From positions 1 through 64,000 of the forward strand of contig JAKJBX010000006.1 of NCBI GenBank assembly GCA_022706765.1: a DNA stretch of 64,000 bases. Direction: 5' to 3'. Under the pieces are notes generated by a model. That model did not search any database and was not told the DNA's origin. It was given only the letters and a program-made list of their open reading frames with translations. This DNA is from Bacillota bacterium (GTDB lineage Bacteria; Bacillota; Clostridia; Monoglobales; Firm-18). The position numbers were made by a program, and so were the translations under genes. Below, one piece after another: positions 25,827 to 35,004 of the stretch. How positions within the stretch are numbered: position 1 is the stretch's first letter; each line of letters starts with the position of its first letter.

Positions 25827-28409
25827 ATGAAGATGTGTTTTAAAAAAGGGATTGCTGCGTTCATGATTGTCATGATGGCGGCTTGGGCGCTGTCCTCCAA
25901 TGTGCCGGCGCCGGTCAGCGCCGCCAACGCAGGATATGTAAGACCTACTCCCGCGCAGATTTTGAGCGATCTCAGCACCGCAACGGCGGCGAGCGGCGCC
26001 GCTCGTCCGAGAATCATGCTGGACGCCGTAAAATTACAACAGCTCAAGCGGGACTGTATCACCGCGCCGGTCGAGCCGTATAAATCCTGGTACAAGACCT
26101 TGAAAACCAGTGCGGACAACGCCTGCAAATCCAGCACGAAGTACATCACGATGAATGATTTGAGTAACCTTGCCGCTATGAACCGTATTATGATCCTCAG
26201 CTTCGCCTATATGATGACCACCGACAGCAGCTTCGAAAACGGCGACGAGAAATATAAGACAAGGCTGTACAACGAAATCACAAGCTTAGACATTGATTGG
26301 AGCGCTCTCTCCGATTCCAAATTTCTGAGTGTGTCAGTTCTTTTGCAGTCGTTTGGCATTGCTTACGACTGGGTATATAACGGCTGGACAGACGCCGAAA
26401 AGGTCACGCTGAAAAACCTGATGCTCGGAGGTCTTGGTCAGGCGGAGAGCCTGTACAGGGAAATCATCTCCGGTCAAAAAAGCGCGCCCGCCGGTCTGAT
26501 CAGCTCTGCGCACAACTGGAATATTTGCGGCAACGCGGGCATCGGCATCTCTTCGCTGGCGCTGATGGATGAAGCGGATACCTCTGAGTTCGCTTCATGG
26601 ATGCTCTCAGAATGTCTTAAAATCATGGAGAACAACCACCAGCATCTCACCGGCGGCACCGGTTATATCGAAGGCGCCGGCTATTCGCAGTTTTTGATGC
26701 GGTATTTCACGATGTTTTTGTCATCCCTCAAATATTCGACCGGCAAGGATTACGGTTTCCTCTCCGCGCCGGGCATGAATAAGCTTGCGTACTATGTGCC
26801 CGCCATGGTCGGCGCGCAGGATATTGCCAGTACGCTCGACTCCAACGAGGGCGCCGCTGCCGATATGCCGGAACCGTTCTTCTTTGCGAAGATGTATAAT
26901 GACCCGGTGTTAGCCTCTTATCGCGTGCAGCAGCTCAAACAGACGAAAAAAAACACCAATGTCCGGGACGTCTTGTGGTATGAGCCTCCTTCATACTACG
27001 GTCAAACCGACAGCTATGACACCATATTCAGAACCTCCTACCCCAGGGACGGCTACTTCTCGAACCCCGAGGACGCCACTTTCAGGAACGGCTTTTGGGA
27101 TGCCGACACCAGCTATATTCTTTTGGGCGGCGGCAAGAATAACGTCAACCACGGACAGATTGACGCCGGAAGCTTCATCTATGAGTCGCAAGGCGTCAGA
27201 TGGGCAATCGATTTGGGCAAGGAAAACGATTCCGTGACCAATTACTGGTCGTACAGCAATAAAGAAAACTCACGCTGGACTTATTACCGCTGCCGTGCGG
27301 AGGGGCACAACACCTTTGTCATCAATCCCAGCACCAATGCAAAACTGCCTGCCGACCAAAACCTCACCAACAACATTCCCGTAACGGAATTTGTCAGCAC
27401 GCCGCAAATGGGCAAGGCAGTCGTCAATATGGCGCCCGCATATCCCGACCACGTCAATTCGGCAACCCGTACTATGGTGTTTGACAAAGCCACCGGCGGC
27501 GTTGTGCTGACGGATGATATTGTGTTTAAAACAGCAAGCGGAAACACTCTGTATTGGTTTATGCACACCCGCGCGGCGATCACCATCGCTCCCGACGGCA
27601 GGAGCGCGACGCTCGTTCAGGACGGTAAGACCCTCGAAGTGAAGGCGCTCGACGGCAACAGCACCTTTACCAAGATGAACGCCGTCAAGCTGCCGGGCAT
27701 GCCCGCATCCCCGGCGGCATCCAATTCCAACAAGGGCGTCACAAAGCTGGTCATCAGCAACACCAACGCAGGCGGCGCCTATCAAATCAAGGTTTCCATG
27801 CAGGTCAAGGACGCGCCGCTGTATCCGATCGACCTTGAACCACTTGCGCCAAGACTCCATGCCAATTCTCATCTCTCCATAGAATCGGACGAGGCGATCG
27901 CCAACGTATCATTTGTCAACACACTGCCCGAGGGTCAGGACAAGACAGTTACCGTGATACTCGGATGCTACTCAAAAGGCAACAAGCTGGTCGATGTCGT
28001 GACAAAAACCTATACGGTAAACGCAGGCGAACCGGAGTTCTATGACACCCTTGGCCTCCCCATTGCGGATGAAGACACCGCAAAGCTACTTGTGTGGGAT
28101 TTTACAGAAAGTATGCAGCCGCTCCTTGCCGCCAAGAAACTGGTTAACTCATATCTGCGTGAGCTTTCGGCATCGCAAGGCAACGGGTCGATGATGATCA
28201 ACGGCGTTACGGACGCCGATATGGAACTGGCGCTGGTCGTGCGGGATGCCGAGGGAACCATTGTTTATCTCGACCAAATACTTACCGACAGTGACGGCAG
28301 CTTTGTGTCTGAGTTCCCGCTCGAAGAATACGGAGGCTACGTGGCAGCGTTCGGAACAACGAAATATGACGGGGTGACGACGTTTATATTTGATTATCTT
28401 GAACCGTGA
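25827..28409 (+). CDS. Heparinase II/III-like secreted polysaccharide lyase, paralogue 4
   Basis: An 860-residue exported paralogue. Signal peptide, toroid with SSAHNWNICGNAG (His retained), beta domain with NNVNHGQIDAGSFIYESQG, and the same ~100-residue beta C-terminal domain as paralogue 3. A further ~95-residue domain is unique to this copy (NGSMMINGVTDADMELALVV ... VTTFIFDYL) and resembles a bacterial Ig-like or carbohydrate-binding sandwich; this is inferred only from pattern. AGGAGG precedes the ATG. A terminator follows. Confidence 0.82.
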   Translation: MKMCFKKGIAAFMIVMMAAWALSSNVPAPVSAANAGYVRPTPAQILSDLSTATAASGAARPRIMLDAVKLQQLKRDCITAPVEPYKSWYKTLKTSADNACKSSTKYITMNDLSNLAAMNRIMILSFAYMMTTDSSFENGDEKYKTRLYNEITSLDIDWSALSDSKFLSVSVLLQSFGIAYDWVYNGWTDAEKVTLKNLMLGGLGQAESLYREIISGQKSAPAGLISSAHNWNICGNAGIGISSLALMDEADTSEFASWMLSECLKIMENNHQHLTGGTGYIEGAGYSQFLMRYFTMFLSSLKYSTGKDYGFLSAPGMNKLAYYVPAMVGAQDIASTLDSNEGAAADMPEPFFFAKMYNDPVLASYRVQQLKQTKKNTNVRDVLWYEPPSYYGQTDSYDTIFRTSYPRDGYFSNPEDATFRNGFWDADTSYILLGGGKNNVNHGQIDAGSFIYESQGVRWAIDLGKENDSVTNYWSYSNKENSRWTYYRCRAEGHNTFVINPSTNAKLPADQNLTNNIPVTEFVSTPQMGKAVVNMAPAYPDHVNSATRTMVFDKATGGVVLTDDIVFKTASGNTLYWFMHTRAAITIAPDGRSATLVQDGKTLEVKALDGNSTFTKMNAVKLPGMPASPAASNSNKGVTKLVISNTNAGGAYQIKVSMQVKDAPLYPIDLEPLAPRLHANSHLSIESDEAIANVSFVNTLPEGQDKTVTVILGCYSKGNKLVDVVTKTYTVNAGEPEFYDTLGLPIADEDTAKLLVWDFTESMQPLLAAKKLVNSYLRELSASQGNGSMMINGVTDADMELALVVRDAEGTIVYLDQILTDSDGSFVSEFPLEEYGGYVAAFGTTKYDGVTTFIFDYLEP

Positions 28410-28423
28410 CGTTTTATGACATA

Positions 28424-28452
28424 CAACGGGAAACAAAAAACGTTTTCCGTTG
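28424..28452 (+). terminator. Terminator of heparinase paralogue 4
   Basis: 11-bp stem CAACGGGAAAC with GTTTTCCGTTG (one G-U), followed by TTCCTTTG. Confidence 0.65.
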
Positions 28453-28484
28453 TTCCTTTGTCACCGATAACTTCTCGACATTTG

Positions 28485-28513
28485 TTGACAAAAGCGCCAT
28501 AATGTGTTAGGCT
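28485..28513 (+). promoter_or_regulatory. Sigma-A promoter of nifJ
   Basis: TTGACA, 17-bp spacer, TAGGCT, 55 bp before the nifJ start codon. Confidence 0.55.
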
Positions 28514-28567
28514 AATTACGTTAACTTTTTGATGTCGGTTAACAAATTTCAAATAGAGGTGAAAGAC

Positions 28568-31500
28568 ATGTCCAAACAAATGAAAACCATGGACGGAAAT
28601 ACCGCAGCAGCGTATTCTTCTTACGCATTCATCGACGTTGCAGGTATTTACCCCATCACTCCGTCTTCTCCAATGGCGGAACATGTCGACGAATGGTCGG
28701 CAACCGGGATGAAAAATCTTTACGGGCAGCAGGTAAGCGTAGTCCAGCTGCAATCCGAGGCGGGTGCGGCAGGCACCGTACACGGCTCACTTGCGGCAGG
28801 CGCCATTACCTCCACATATACTGCTTCGCAGGGTCTTTTGCTGATGATCCCCAACATGTACAAAATCGCGGGCGAGCTGCTCCCCTGTGTCATCCACGTC
28901 ACCGCCAGGGCTGTCGCAAGCCATGCGCTGTCGATTTTCGGCGACCATTCCGACGTTATGGCGTGCCGTCAGACGGGCTTTGCCATGCTGGCTGCCGGTA
29001 ACGTCCAGGAAGCGATGGATATGTCGGGCATAGCGCACCTTTGCGCTATTTCCGGTAAGGTCCCCTTCCTTCACTTCTTCGACGGTTTCAGGACCTCACA
29101 CGAGCTTCAAAAAATCGAGGTGGTCGACCACAGCGTTTGGGGCAAGCTGATCGACAACGATGCGGTCAAAGCGTTCCGTGCGAATGCGCTGAGCCCCGAT
29201 CACCCCGTGCTGCGCGGCACCGCTCAGAACCCCGACATCTTCTTCCAGGCACGCGAGGCTTGCAACACCTACTACCTTGCCGTACCTGCGGTCGTCGAGG
29301 AATACATGAACAAATTTGCCGCCGAAACCGGCAGACAATACAACCTCTTTGACTACTACGGCGCACCTGACGCAGAGCGTGTTATCGTCTCTATGGGTTC
29401 GGTCTGTGACACCATTGAGGAAACCATTGACTATTTAAACGCCGCCGGCGAAAAGGTCGGTTTGGTCAAGGTAAGGCTGTACAGACCGTTCTCGACCGAG
29501 CGCCTCTTGGAGGCAATCCCGCAGGCGGCAAAGGCGATCGCCGTTCTCGACAGAACCAAAGAACCCGGCGCCATCGGCGAACCGCTGTATCAGGATGTCT
29601 GCACCGCATTCTATGAGAGCGGCAGAAAGGGCGTTATCGTCGGCGGACGCTACGGTCTTGGCTCAAAGGATACCACCCCCGCACAGATCGCATCGGTCTA
29701 TGCCAACCTCAAAGCCAACGAACCGAAAAACCACTTCACCATCGGCATCATCGACGACGTGACATACCTCTCGCTGCCGACTGCGGACGACATCGACACC
29801 TCGCCCGAGGGCAACATCGCCTGCAAGTTTTGGGGTCTCGGCTCTGACGGTACCGTCGGCGCAAACAAAAACTCCATCAAGATCATCGGCGACAACACCG
29901 ATATGTATGCACAGGCATACTTCTCATACGACAGCAAAAAGTCGGGCGGCATCACGGTATCGCACCTGCGTTTCGGCAAAAAGCCCATCAAGTCCACCTA
30001 CCTCATCAGCAAGGCAGACTTTGTCGCATGCCACAACCCGTCATATATCGGCAAGTACGATATGGTGTCCGACGTCAAAAAGGGCGGCACCTTCCTCTTG
30101 AACTGCCCCTACTCGCCCGATGAGGTCGGAAACCACCTGCCGGGGGATATGAAACGCTACATTGCTGAGAACGCCATCAACTTCTATGTCATCGACGGCG
30201 TGCACATCGGCAAGGAGCTGGGTCTGGGCAACAGGACCAACATGGTCATGCAGGCGGCTTTCTTTAAGCTGGCAAACATCATCCCGATCGACGACGCCGT
30301 GAAGTACATGAAGGATGCTATCCTAAACACCTACGGCAAAAAAGGCGAACAGGTCGTCAACATGAACTATGCCGCTGTGGACAAGGGTATCTCGGCGCTC
30401 CATAAGGTTGACGTGCCCGCATCATGGGCGGATGCCAAGGACGACATTGTTCCCGAGAGCGACAAGCCGGAATTCATCAAGAACATCCTCGAACCGATGA
30501 ACGCACAAAAAGGCGATCTGCTGCCGGTCAGTGCATTTACAGGCAGAGAAGACGGCACCTTCCCACAGGGTACGTCACAGTTTGAAAAACGCCGCATTGC
30601 GACGGAAGTTCCGCAGTGGCAAAGCGATAAGTGTATCCAGTGTAACCAGTGCTCATATGTCTGTCCGCACGCCGTCATCCGTCCGTTCCTGCTCGATTCC
30701 GACGAGGCCGGCAGGGCACCGAAGGATTTCGTGACCATTCCGGCGACCGGCAAGGGCTTTGAAGCATACCAATACAGAATGCAAGTCGCAGTCGAGGACT
30801 GCACAGGCTGCGGCAACTGTATCAACGTCTGCCCTGCAAAGGAAAAGGCATTGATATACAGCCCGCTTGAAAACGAAGAAAAAGAAGTCGCCAACTGGAA
30901 CTATGCCCTCACCCTGAGCAGGAAAGCGCCCGTCGCCTCCATTGAAACCGTTAAGGGCAGCCAGTTTGAACAGCCGCTGCTCGAATTCTCGGGCGCATGC
31001 GCAGGCTGTGGCGAGACGCCGTATGCAAAGCTGGTCACCCAGCTTTACGGCGACAGGATGATGATTGCCAACGCAACGGGCTGCTCCTCCATCTGGGCGG
31101 GCAGCGCACCCAGCACACCCTACACCACCAATGAGTGCGGCAAGGGTCCCGCCTGGGCAAACTCACTGTTTGAGGACAACGCCGAATACGGCTATGGCAT
31201 GGCGCTCGGCTCCAAGCAAATCAGGGCAAGGCTCAAAGGCTATGCCGAGGAGCTCTCCGGGCTTGGTATTCCGGCTGAATTGAAAGACGCCATCGACGCT
31301 TGGCTCGGCGGCTACGACGAGGGTACAAACTCTTCCGCACAGACGGCGGCATTGGTATCGGCGCTGGAAGCATTCGACGCAAAGGATGCAAAGGCGGCGG
31401 AGCTCAAAGCATCACTGCTGGGCGACAAGGACTATTTGGTCAAGAAGTCGCAGTGGATCCTCGGCGGCGACGGCTGGGCGTATGACATCGGCTTCGGCGG

Positions 31501-32089
31501 TCTTGACCACGTCATCGCATCGGGCGAGGATGTCAACATCTTAGTGTTCGACACCGAGGTTTACTCCAATACCGGCGGTCAGTCCTCCAAGGCGACTCCG
31601 ACTGCGGCGGTTGCACAGTTTGCAGCATCGGGCAAGGTCATCAAAAAGAAGGATTTGGGTCTGATCGCTATGTCCTACGGCTATGTCTATGTGGCACAGG
31701 TCGCTATGGGCGCAAACCAAAACCAGCTGATAAAGGCAATTACGGAAGCCGAAAAATACAACGGTCCGTCGGTCATCATCGCATACGCACCCTGCATCAA
31801 CCACGGCATCAAGGGCGGCATGGGCAACGCACAGCTTGAATCCAAAAGGGCTGTCGAGTCGGGCTACTGGCACCTGTACCGTTACAATCCGCTGCTTAAA
31901 GACGAGGGCAAAAACCCCTTCCAGCTTGATTCCAAAGCACCGACCGCATCGTTTAAGGACTTCATTTCAAGCGAGGTCAGGTATACCTCCTTGCAGCGCA
32001 CCTTCCCGGCACATGCCGAAGAGCTGTTCAGCTTAGCGGAAAAGCACGCCAAGGAAAAATACGAAACCTACGAAAAGATGAGCAAGTAA
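28568..32089 (+). CDS. nifJ: Pyruvate:ferredoxin (flavodoxin) oxidoreductase
   Basis: A 1173-residue homodimeric PFOR that converts pyruvate and CoA to acetyl-CoA, CO2 and reduced ferredoxin, the central oxidative step of anaerobic metabolism. Domains in order: the pyruvate-binding N-terminal domain (GIYPITPSSPMAEHVDEW), domain II/III, a 2x[4Fe-4S] ferredoxin domain (CIQCNQCSYVCPHAV and CTGCGNCINVCPA, about 690-770), and the TPP domain with proximal-cluster cysteines (CAGCGETPYAKL, ATGCSSIW) and GGDGWAYDIGFGGLDHV. Length is normal. The ATG at 28568 follows AGAGGTGAAAG. It is monocistronic with its own promoter and terminator. Confidence 0.97.
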   Translation: MSKQMKTMDGNTAAAYSSYAFIDVAGIYPITPSSPMAEHVDEWSATGMKNLYGQQVSVVQLQSEAGAAGTVHGSLAAGAITSTYTASQGLLLMIPNMYKIAGELLPCVIHVTARAVASHALSIFGDHSDVMACRQTGFAMLAAGNVQEAMDMSGIAHLCAISGKVPFLHFFDGFRTSHELQKIEVVDHSVWGKLIDNDAVKAFRANALSPDHPVLRGTAQNPDIFFQAREACNTYYLAVPAVVEEYMNKFAAETGRQYNLFDYYGAPDAERVIVSMGSVCDTIEETIDYLNAAGEKVGLVKVRLYRPFSTERLLEAIPQAAKAIAVLDRTKEPGAIGEPLYQDVCTAFYESGRKGVIVGGRYGLGSKDTTPAQIASVYANLKANEPKNHFTIGIIDDVTYLSLPTADDIDTSPEGNIACKFWGLGSDGTVGANKNSIKIIGDNTDMYAQAYFSYDSKKSGGITVSHLRFGKKPIKSTYLISKADFVACHNPSYIGKYDMVSDVKKGGTFLLNCPYSPDEVGNHLPGDMKRYIAENAINFYVIDGVHIGKELGLGNRTNMVMQAAFFKLANIIPIDDAVKYMKDAILNTYGKKGEQVVNMNYAAVDKGISALHKVDVPASWADAKDDIVPESDKPEFIKNILEPMNAQKGDLLPVSAFTGREDGTFPQGTSQFEKRRIATEVPQWQSDKCIQCNQCSYVCPHAVIRPFLLDSDEAGRAPKDFVTIPATGKGFEAYQYRMQVAVEDCTGCGNCINVCPAKEKALIYSPLENEEKEVANWNYALTLSRKAPVASIETVKGSQFEQPLLEFSGACAGCGETPYAKLVTQLYGDRMMIANATGCSSIWAGSAPSTPYTTNECGKGPAWANSLFEDNAEYGYGMALGSKQIRARLKGYAEELSGLGIPAELKDAIDAWLGGYDEGTNSSAQTAALVSALEAFDAKDAKAAELKASLLGDKDYLVKKSQWILGGDGWAYDIGFGGLDHVIASGEDVNILVFDTEVYSNTGGQSSKATPTAAVAQFAASGKVIKKKDLGLIAMSYGYVYVAQVAMGANQNQLIKAITEAEKYNGPSVIIAYAPCINHGIKGGMGNAQLESKRAVESGYWHLYRYNPLLKDEGKNPFQLDSKAPTASFKDFISSEVRYTSLQRTFPAHAEELFSLAEKHAKEKYETYEKMSK

Positions 32090-32120
32090 CAGTGAGAATC
32101 ATGGAAATATAAGCAATTTT

Positions 32121-32146
32121 AAAGGGAGCTGAAATCAGCTCCCTTT
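32121..32146 (+). terminator. nifJ terminator
   Basis: Perfect 12-bp stem (AAAGGGAGCTGA with TCAGCTCCCTTT), then ATTTCTTT. Confidence 0.85.
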
Positions 32147-32157
32147 ATTTCTTTATA

Positions 32158-32272
32158 AGAAATTACGCAAAACCGGCGTCATTCCTGTGCTCCGGCGAAA
32201 GTAAATTTCGTATTCACTTGCGAGCAGATGCATTCAGGAAAGCATTATGCGCCCGAATGCTTGCTTTGTCCT
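32158..32272 (+). repeat. Gene-end two-hairpin repeat R3
   Basis: Plus-oriented, diverged copy (CTCCGGCGAAAGTAAATTTCG, then ATGCATTCAGGAAAGC...CCCGAATGC). It abuts the stop codon of the minus-strand mini-protein gene at 32274. Confidence 0.6.
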
Positions 32273-32273
32273 T

Positions 32274-32480
32274 TCACGATTCCCTGCGCAGCCGCATGAC
32301 TACCTTCAAAACATTCATGTCTTGCAGATAGTCTATCAGACAATAGATGTGCAGGTTTTCACCTGTCAGCTGCAAATAATCGGACTCCGCACCGATCACA
32401 CCCCCGCAGCACGAGCACCTGCTTTCCTCCGATCCAGTCCAAATGATTGCCGACGGACGTGCACCCAAAATTTTTTCCAT
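32274..32480 (-). CDS. CxxC...HxxC mini-protein A of the triplicated RNA module
   Basis: A 68-residue protein, homologous to the one at 44502-44714 (shared CKGVI/CGGVI, YL..T.E.LH.YCL.DYLQ.M..LKVV.R). The conserved residues CSCC (or CVNC) and HIYC (or HRYC) could form a zinc-knuckle-like C2HC site. No known family is recognised. The ATG at 32480 follows GAGGTGGAG. A conserved structured leader (32481-32617) precedes it, and an 88-nt RNA gene is divergent. Selection for the Cys/His positions between two otherwise diverged copies supports a real protein. Confidence 0.65.
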   Translation of the reverse strand: MEKILGARPSAIIWTGSEESRCSCCGGVIGAESDYLQLTGENLHIYCLIDYLQDMNVLKVVMRLRRES

Positions 32481-32583
32481 TTGCTCCACCTCATGCTTTC
32501 TATAATTCCGAGGCCGCAGCGTCCGCCGCCAAGCGACGGACGCCGTACCCCGGTTTACCGAAAACATATCCAAATATAAAAAC

Positions 32584-32617
32584 GTGCAGGACGCTGCCCC
32601 ATGGCAATTTCCTACAC
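32584..32617 (-). terminator. Conserved attenuator-like terminator in module A leader
   Basis: GTGTAGGA...TGCC/GGCA...TCCTGCAC stem followed on the minus strand by CGTTTTTAT. The same hairpin with compensatory changes occurs in modules B and C, always between the RNA promoter and the mini-protein leader. Confidence 0.6.
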
Positions 32618-32673
32618 GCTTTGCGCTTATCTAAATACCGAATCCCAACAGCAACGACCCCTTTAACCCCCTA

Positions 32674-32702
32674 TTGAAAATTGAGAGGGAATATGCTATA
32701 AT
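32674..32702 (+). promoter_or_regulatory. Consensus sigma-A promoter of RNA A
   Basis: TTGAAA, exactly 17 bp, TATAAT. All three modules share these hexamers and this spacing. Confidence 0.8.
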
Positions 32703-32708
32703 GGGTAC

Positions 32709-32796
32709 GGTGCCGGTCATCCGGTTGCGTATAGGTGCAGTCTCACCCGTATTGCAGGGGCAATGTGTTGGTAGCACATTGTCCTGCCGCTTTTTT
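32709..32796 (+). ncRNA. Small RNA A of triplicated module (88 nt)
   Basis: Starts 6 nt after the -10 with GGTGCCGGTCATCCGG and ends at a strong terminator (GCAGGGGCAATGTG with CACATTGTCCTGC, then T6). Internal hairpins are CCGG-TCAT-CCGG and GGTG-N6-CACC. Copies at 43922-44009 and 50736-50824 are near-identical except in loops, and share promoter and terminator. No open frame. Not recognised as a known family. Confidence 0.75.
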
Positions 32797-32905
32797 ATTC
32801 TTCTGTGCTTTCGTTAGGATTATTTTATCATAGTTGGATGAATTTTGCAACAGTTTTTTAAAAAAGCGCCTTACGGCGCTTTTTGTGCGATAGCGTATAT
32901 GAAGA

Positions 32906-33952
32906 TTAACCCATGTAGAAAAAACCGACTGCGGCGATGATGTAAACGGAAATCAGCTTTAAGCCTTCGAGCCAGTTCGCCTTTCCCGAGTCGACGATCT
33001 GGTTGGCGATCAGCACGCTTGCAAAGAAAATGCACAGCTCAACAGGCTTAAAAACAATGCTCATCGGCTTCATAAAGAAGCTCAAAATGACCATAAACGG
33101 CACAACGAACATCGCGATTTGCAGACTCGATCCGATGGCGATTTCAATCGTGATGTCCATTTTATCCTTCATCGCCATAATGACCGCCGTGCTGTGCTCC
33201 GCCGCATTACCGATGATTGGGATGATGATCAGTCCGATAAACGCCTCGGAAATGCCGAGCGCATGGGTCATCGGCTCAATGGTTTTAACGAGCAACTCGG
33301 ATTCTATTGCGATCAAAACGGTCGCAACACTGAGGATGACGATGCTGACAGGCAAGCTCCATTTAGAATTGATGTCCTCGGCATGCTCAACGCCGTAAAC
33401 ATCGGAGTTTGTCTTAAAGGAATAAACCATGCCGATAACGTACATAATCAGGAGAATGATGCCGGTCATAATGCTGAAACCTTCGTATTCGGTCGTCAGC
33501 TCGGCTTCGGGAATCGCAAAGGTGAATATAGCGGGCAGCGTTAGACCGATGACTGCCAGCAGCAGCATGGTCGACGTGGAATTTCCCTGCCCGACATCGA
33601 ATTTGAGCTCCTTATGCTTCAGCCCGCCGAAAAAAATGGCGCAGCCCAGCACCAAAAGGATATTGCCCATGACCGAGCCGGCAAGTGAAGCCTTGACGAC
33701 ATTGAAAAGCCCGGCACGCAGTGCGAAAAACGCAATGATCATTTCGGTCGCATTCCCGAAAGTTGCATTTAAAAATCCGCCAAGCTTCGGTCCTGTGTAC
33801 GCCGCAACCTCTTCGGTCGCTTCCCCGAGGTAGCCGGCAAGGGGAATGATTGCAATACAGGATGAGAAGAATATGACGGATTCGCTCCAATGCAAAAAGT
33901 GTCCGATAATCGAAATCGGCATAAATAACAAAAGGTACTTTAAATACTTCAT
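32906..33952 (-). CDS. Ca2+/H+ antiporter (CAX family)
   Basis: A 348-residue membrane antiporter with about eleven hydrophobic segments. The two alpha-repeat signatures are visible: GGFLNATFGNATEMIIAFFA (about 68-87) and PIIGNAAEHSTAVIMAMKD (second half), each carrying the acidic residue and Asn used for Ca2+. It exports Ca2+ (perhaps Mn2+) in exchange for protons at the cytoplasmic membrane. The start at 33952 is chosen for AAAGGAG 7 nt upstream. It is monocistronic, with an AT-rich palindrome upstream that may be an operator. Confidence 0.9.
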   Translation of the reverse strand: MKYLKYLLLFMPISIIGHFLHWSESVIFFSSCIAIIPLAGYLGEATEEVAAYTGPKLGGFLNATFGNATEMIIAFFALRAGLFNVVKASLAGSVMGNILLVLGCAIFFGGLKHKELKFDVGQGNSTSTMLLLAVIGLTLPAIFTFAIPEAELTTEYEGFSIMTGIILLIMYVIGMVYSFKTNSDVYGVEHAEDINSKWSLPVSIVILSVATVLIAIESELLVKTIEPMTHALGISEAFIGLIIIPIIGNAAEHSTAVIMAMKDKMDITIEIAIGSSLQIAMFVVPFMVILSFFMKPMSIVFKPVELCIFFASVLIANQIVDSGKANWLEGLKLISVYIIAAVGFFYMG

Positions 33953-34043
33953 ATTGAAGCTCCTTTGACATTGAATTGACCTCGGCAAAGTGTCACGCCT
34001 CAATAGTTGGGGGATTACTTAGGCACTTGTGTCAGCCATTATA

Positions 34044-34098
34044 AATGTAGCAAAATCCCCATATGTTGTCAAGTTAAATATTTAACAAATATTTAACC
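34044..34098 (-). promoter_or_regulatory. Promoter and palindromic operator candidate of the antiporter gene
   Basis: On the minus strand TTGACA (34067-34072), 17 bp, TACATT (-10). Immediately upstream, the perfect palindrome GTTAAATATTTAAC (34073-34086) is followed by a half-repeat AAATATTTAAC. This looks like a repressor or activator site; the protein is unknown. Confidence 0.45.
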
Positions 34099-34161
34099 TG
34101 GCAAAGATGAATTTTTGTTTAAAAATGGTGTCACCTTTTCCGGCGGGAGCTTTTGGTTATT

Positions 34162-34202
34162 AGACTTCTTGCCAAACCTGAATTGCGGTGGCAAAAAGTC
34201 TA
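34162..34202 (-). terminator. Hairpin after accA (end of fatty-acid operon)
   Basis: AGACTTCTTGCCA pairs with TGGCAAAAAGTCT (one mismatch) 1 bp past the accA stop. No T run. The left arm sequence recurs in a hairpin at 62619-62692. Confidence 0.5.
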
Positions 34203-35000
34203 TCATTCCGAAAAGACACCAAAAGCCCGGAACCTGTCATATTTTTGGGCGTACACCTCGTCGCCTGTCAGGGTGCACAAGGCATCGATGTCTGAAATGA
34301 ACGCAGCCTTTAAAGCCGCAAAGGTAATTTCGGGCGATATGTGCGCACCGCCCTCCTGCTCGGGAATGATTTGGTCGATGATGCCAAAGCCAAGCAAGTC
34401 CTGCGCCGTCATCCTCATGATCCCTGCGGCTTCCTTTTCACGCTTGCCGTCCTTCCATAGGATTGAGGCGAAGCCGTTCGCAGAGATGACGGAGTATACG
34501 GCGTTTTCAAGCATATATACCTTGTTGGCGACCGCCAGCGCCAGTGCGCCGCCGCTGCCGCCCTCGCCGGTGATGACGCTGACGACCGGGGTTTTCAGCG
34601 ACATCATGCCGAGCAGGTTTTTGGCGATCGCTTCGCCCTGACCACGCTCCTCGGCGCCGACGCCAGGATAGGCGCCCGGCGTGTCGACGATGCAGATGAT
34701 TGGGCGCCCGAACTTTTCCGCCTGCCGCATCAGGCGCAGCGCCTTGCGGTAGCCTTCGGGGTTTGGCATCCCGAAATTGCGCTTGATGTTCTCGCCCGTC
34801 GAGTTGCCCTTGACCGTGCCGATGACCGTAACGCTTCTGCCGCCAAGCCTTGCGACGCCGCCCGCAATGGCGCTATCGTCACCGAAATACCTGTCGCCGT
34901 GCAGCTCGATAAAGCTGTCAAATATGGCACGCACATAGCTGTAAAAGTTCGGGCGCGCCACATTCCTTGCTATCATCATTCTGTCGTAAGGTGTTTTCAT
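34203..35000 (-). CDS. accA: Acetyl-CoA carboxylase carboxyltransferase alpha subunit
   Basis: A 265-residue alpha subunit that with AccD moves the carboxyl group from carboxybiotin to acetyl-CoA, giving malonyl-CoA. The crotonase-fold oxyanion segments are CIVDTPGAYPGVGAEERGQ and VISVITGEGGSGGALALAV-like (VVSVITGEGGSGGALAL). MKTPYDRMMIARNVARPN matches the usual Firmicute start, so 35000 is chosen. The only purine-rich site, AAAGG, is 15 nt from this ATG and 3 nt from an upstream in-frame ATG (35012). That upstream ATG is contributed by an inserted inverted-repeat element. Last gene of the operon. Confidence 0.93.
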   Translation of the reverse strand: MKTPYDRMMIARNVARPNFYSYVRAIFDSFIELHGDRYFGDDSAIAGGVARLGGRSVTVIGTVKGNSTGENIKRNFGMPNPEGYRKALRLMRQAEKFGRPIICIVDTPGAYPGVGAEERGQGEAIAKNLLGMMSLKTPVVSVITGEGGSGGALALAVANKVYMLENAVYSVISANGFASILWKDGKREKEAAGIMRMTAQDLLGFGIIDQIIPEQEGGAHISPEITFAALKAAFISDIDALCTLTGDEVYAQKYDRFRAFGVFSE

Positions 35001-35004
35001 GGAT

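Larger units (their letters stand above)
32481..32905. other. 425-bp non-coding stretch: module A leader, terminator and RNA gene
   Basis: Reading leftward it holds the conserved leader of the mini-protein. This includes a hairpin at 32519-32543 (GCGTCCGCCG with CGACGGACGC) and CGGTAAACCG. Beyond it lie a terminator hairpin and the divergent RNA gene. The rest (32800-32905) has only a 3' hairpin of the antiporter gene (AAAAGCGCC..GGCGCTTTT near 32862-32882). Confidence 0.7.

Noticed and set aside
33966..34060. yybP-ykoY (Mn2+) riboswitch in the antiporter leader
   Set aside because: The conserved loop sequences of that riboswitch could not be found; only a promoter and palindrome are supported.
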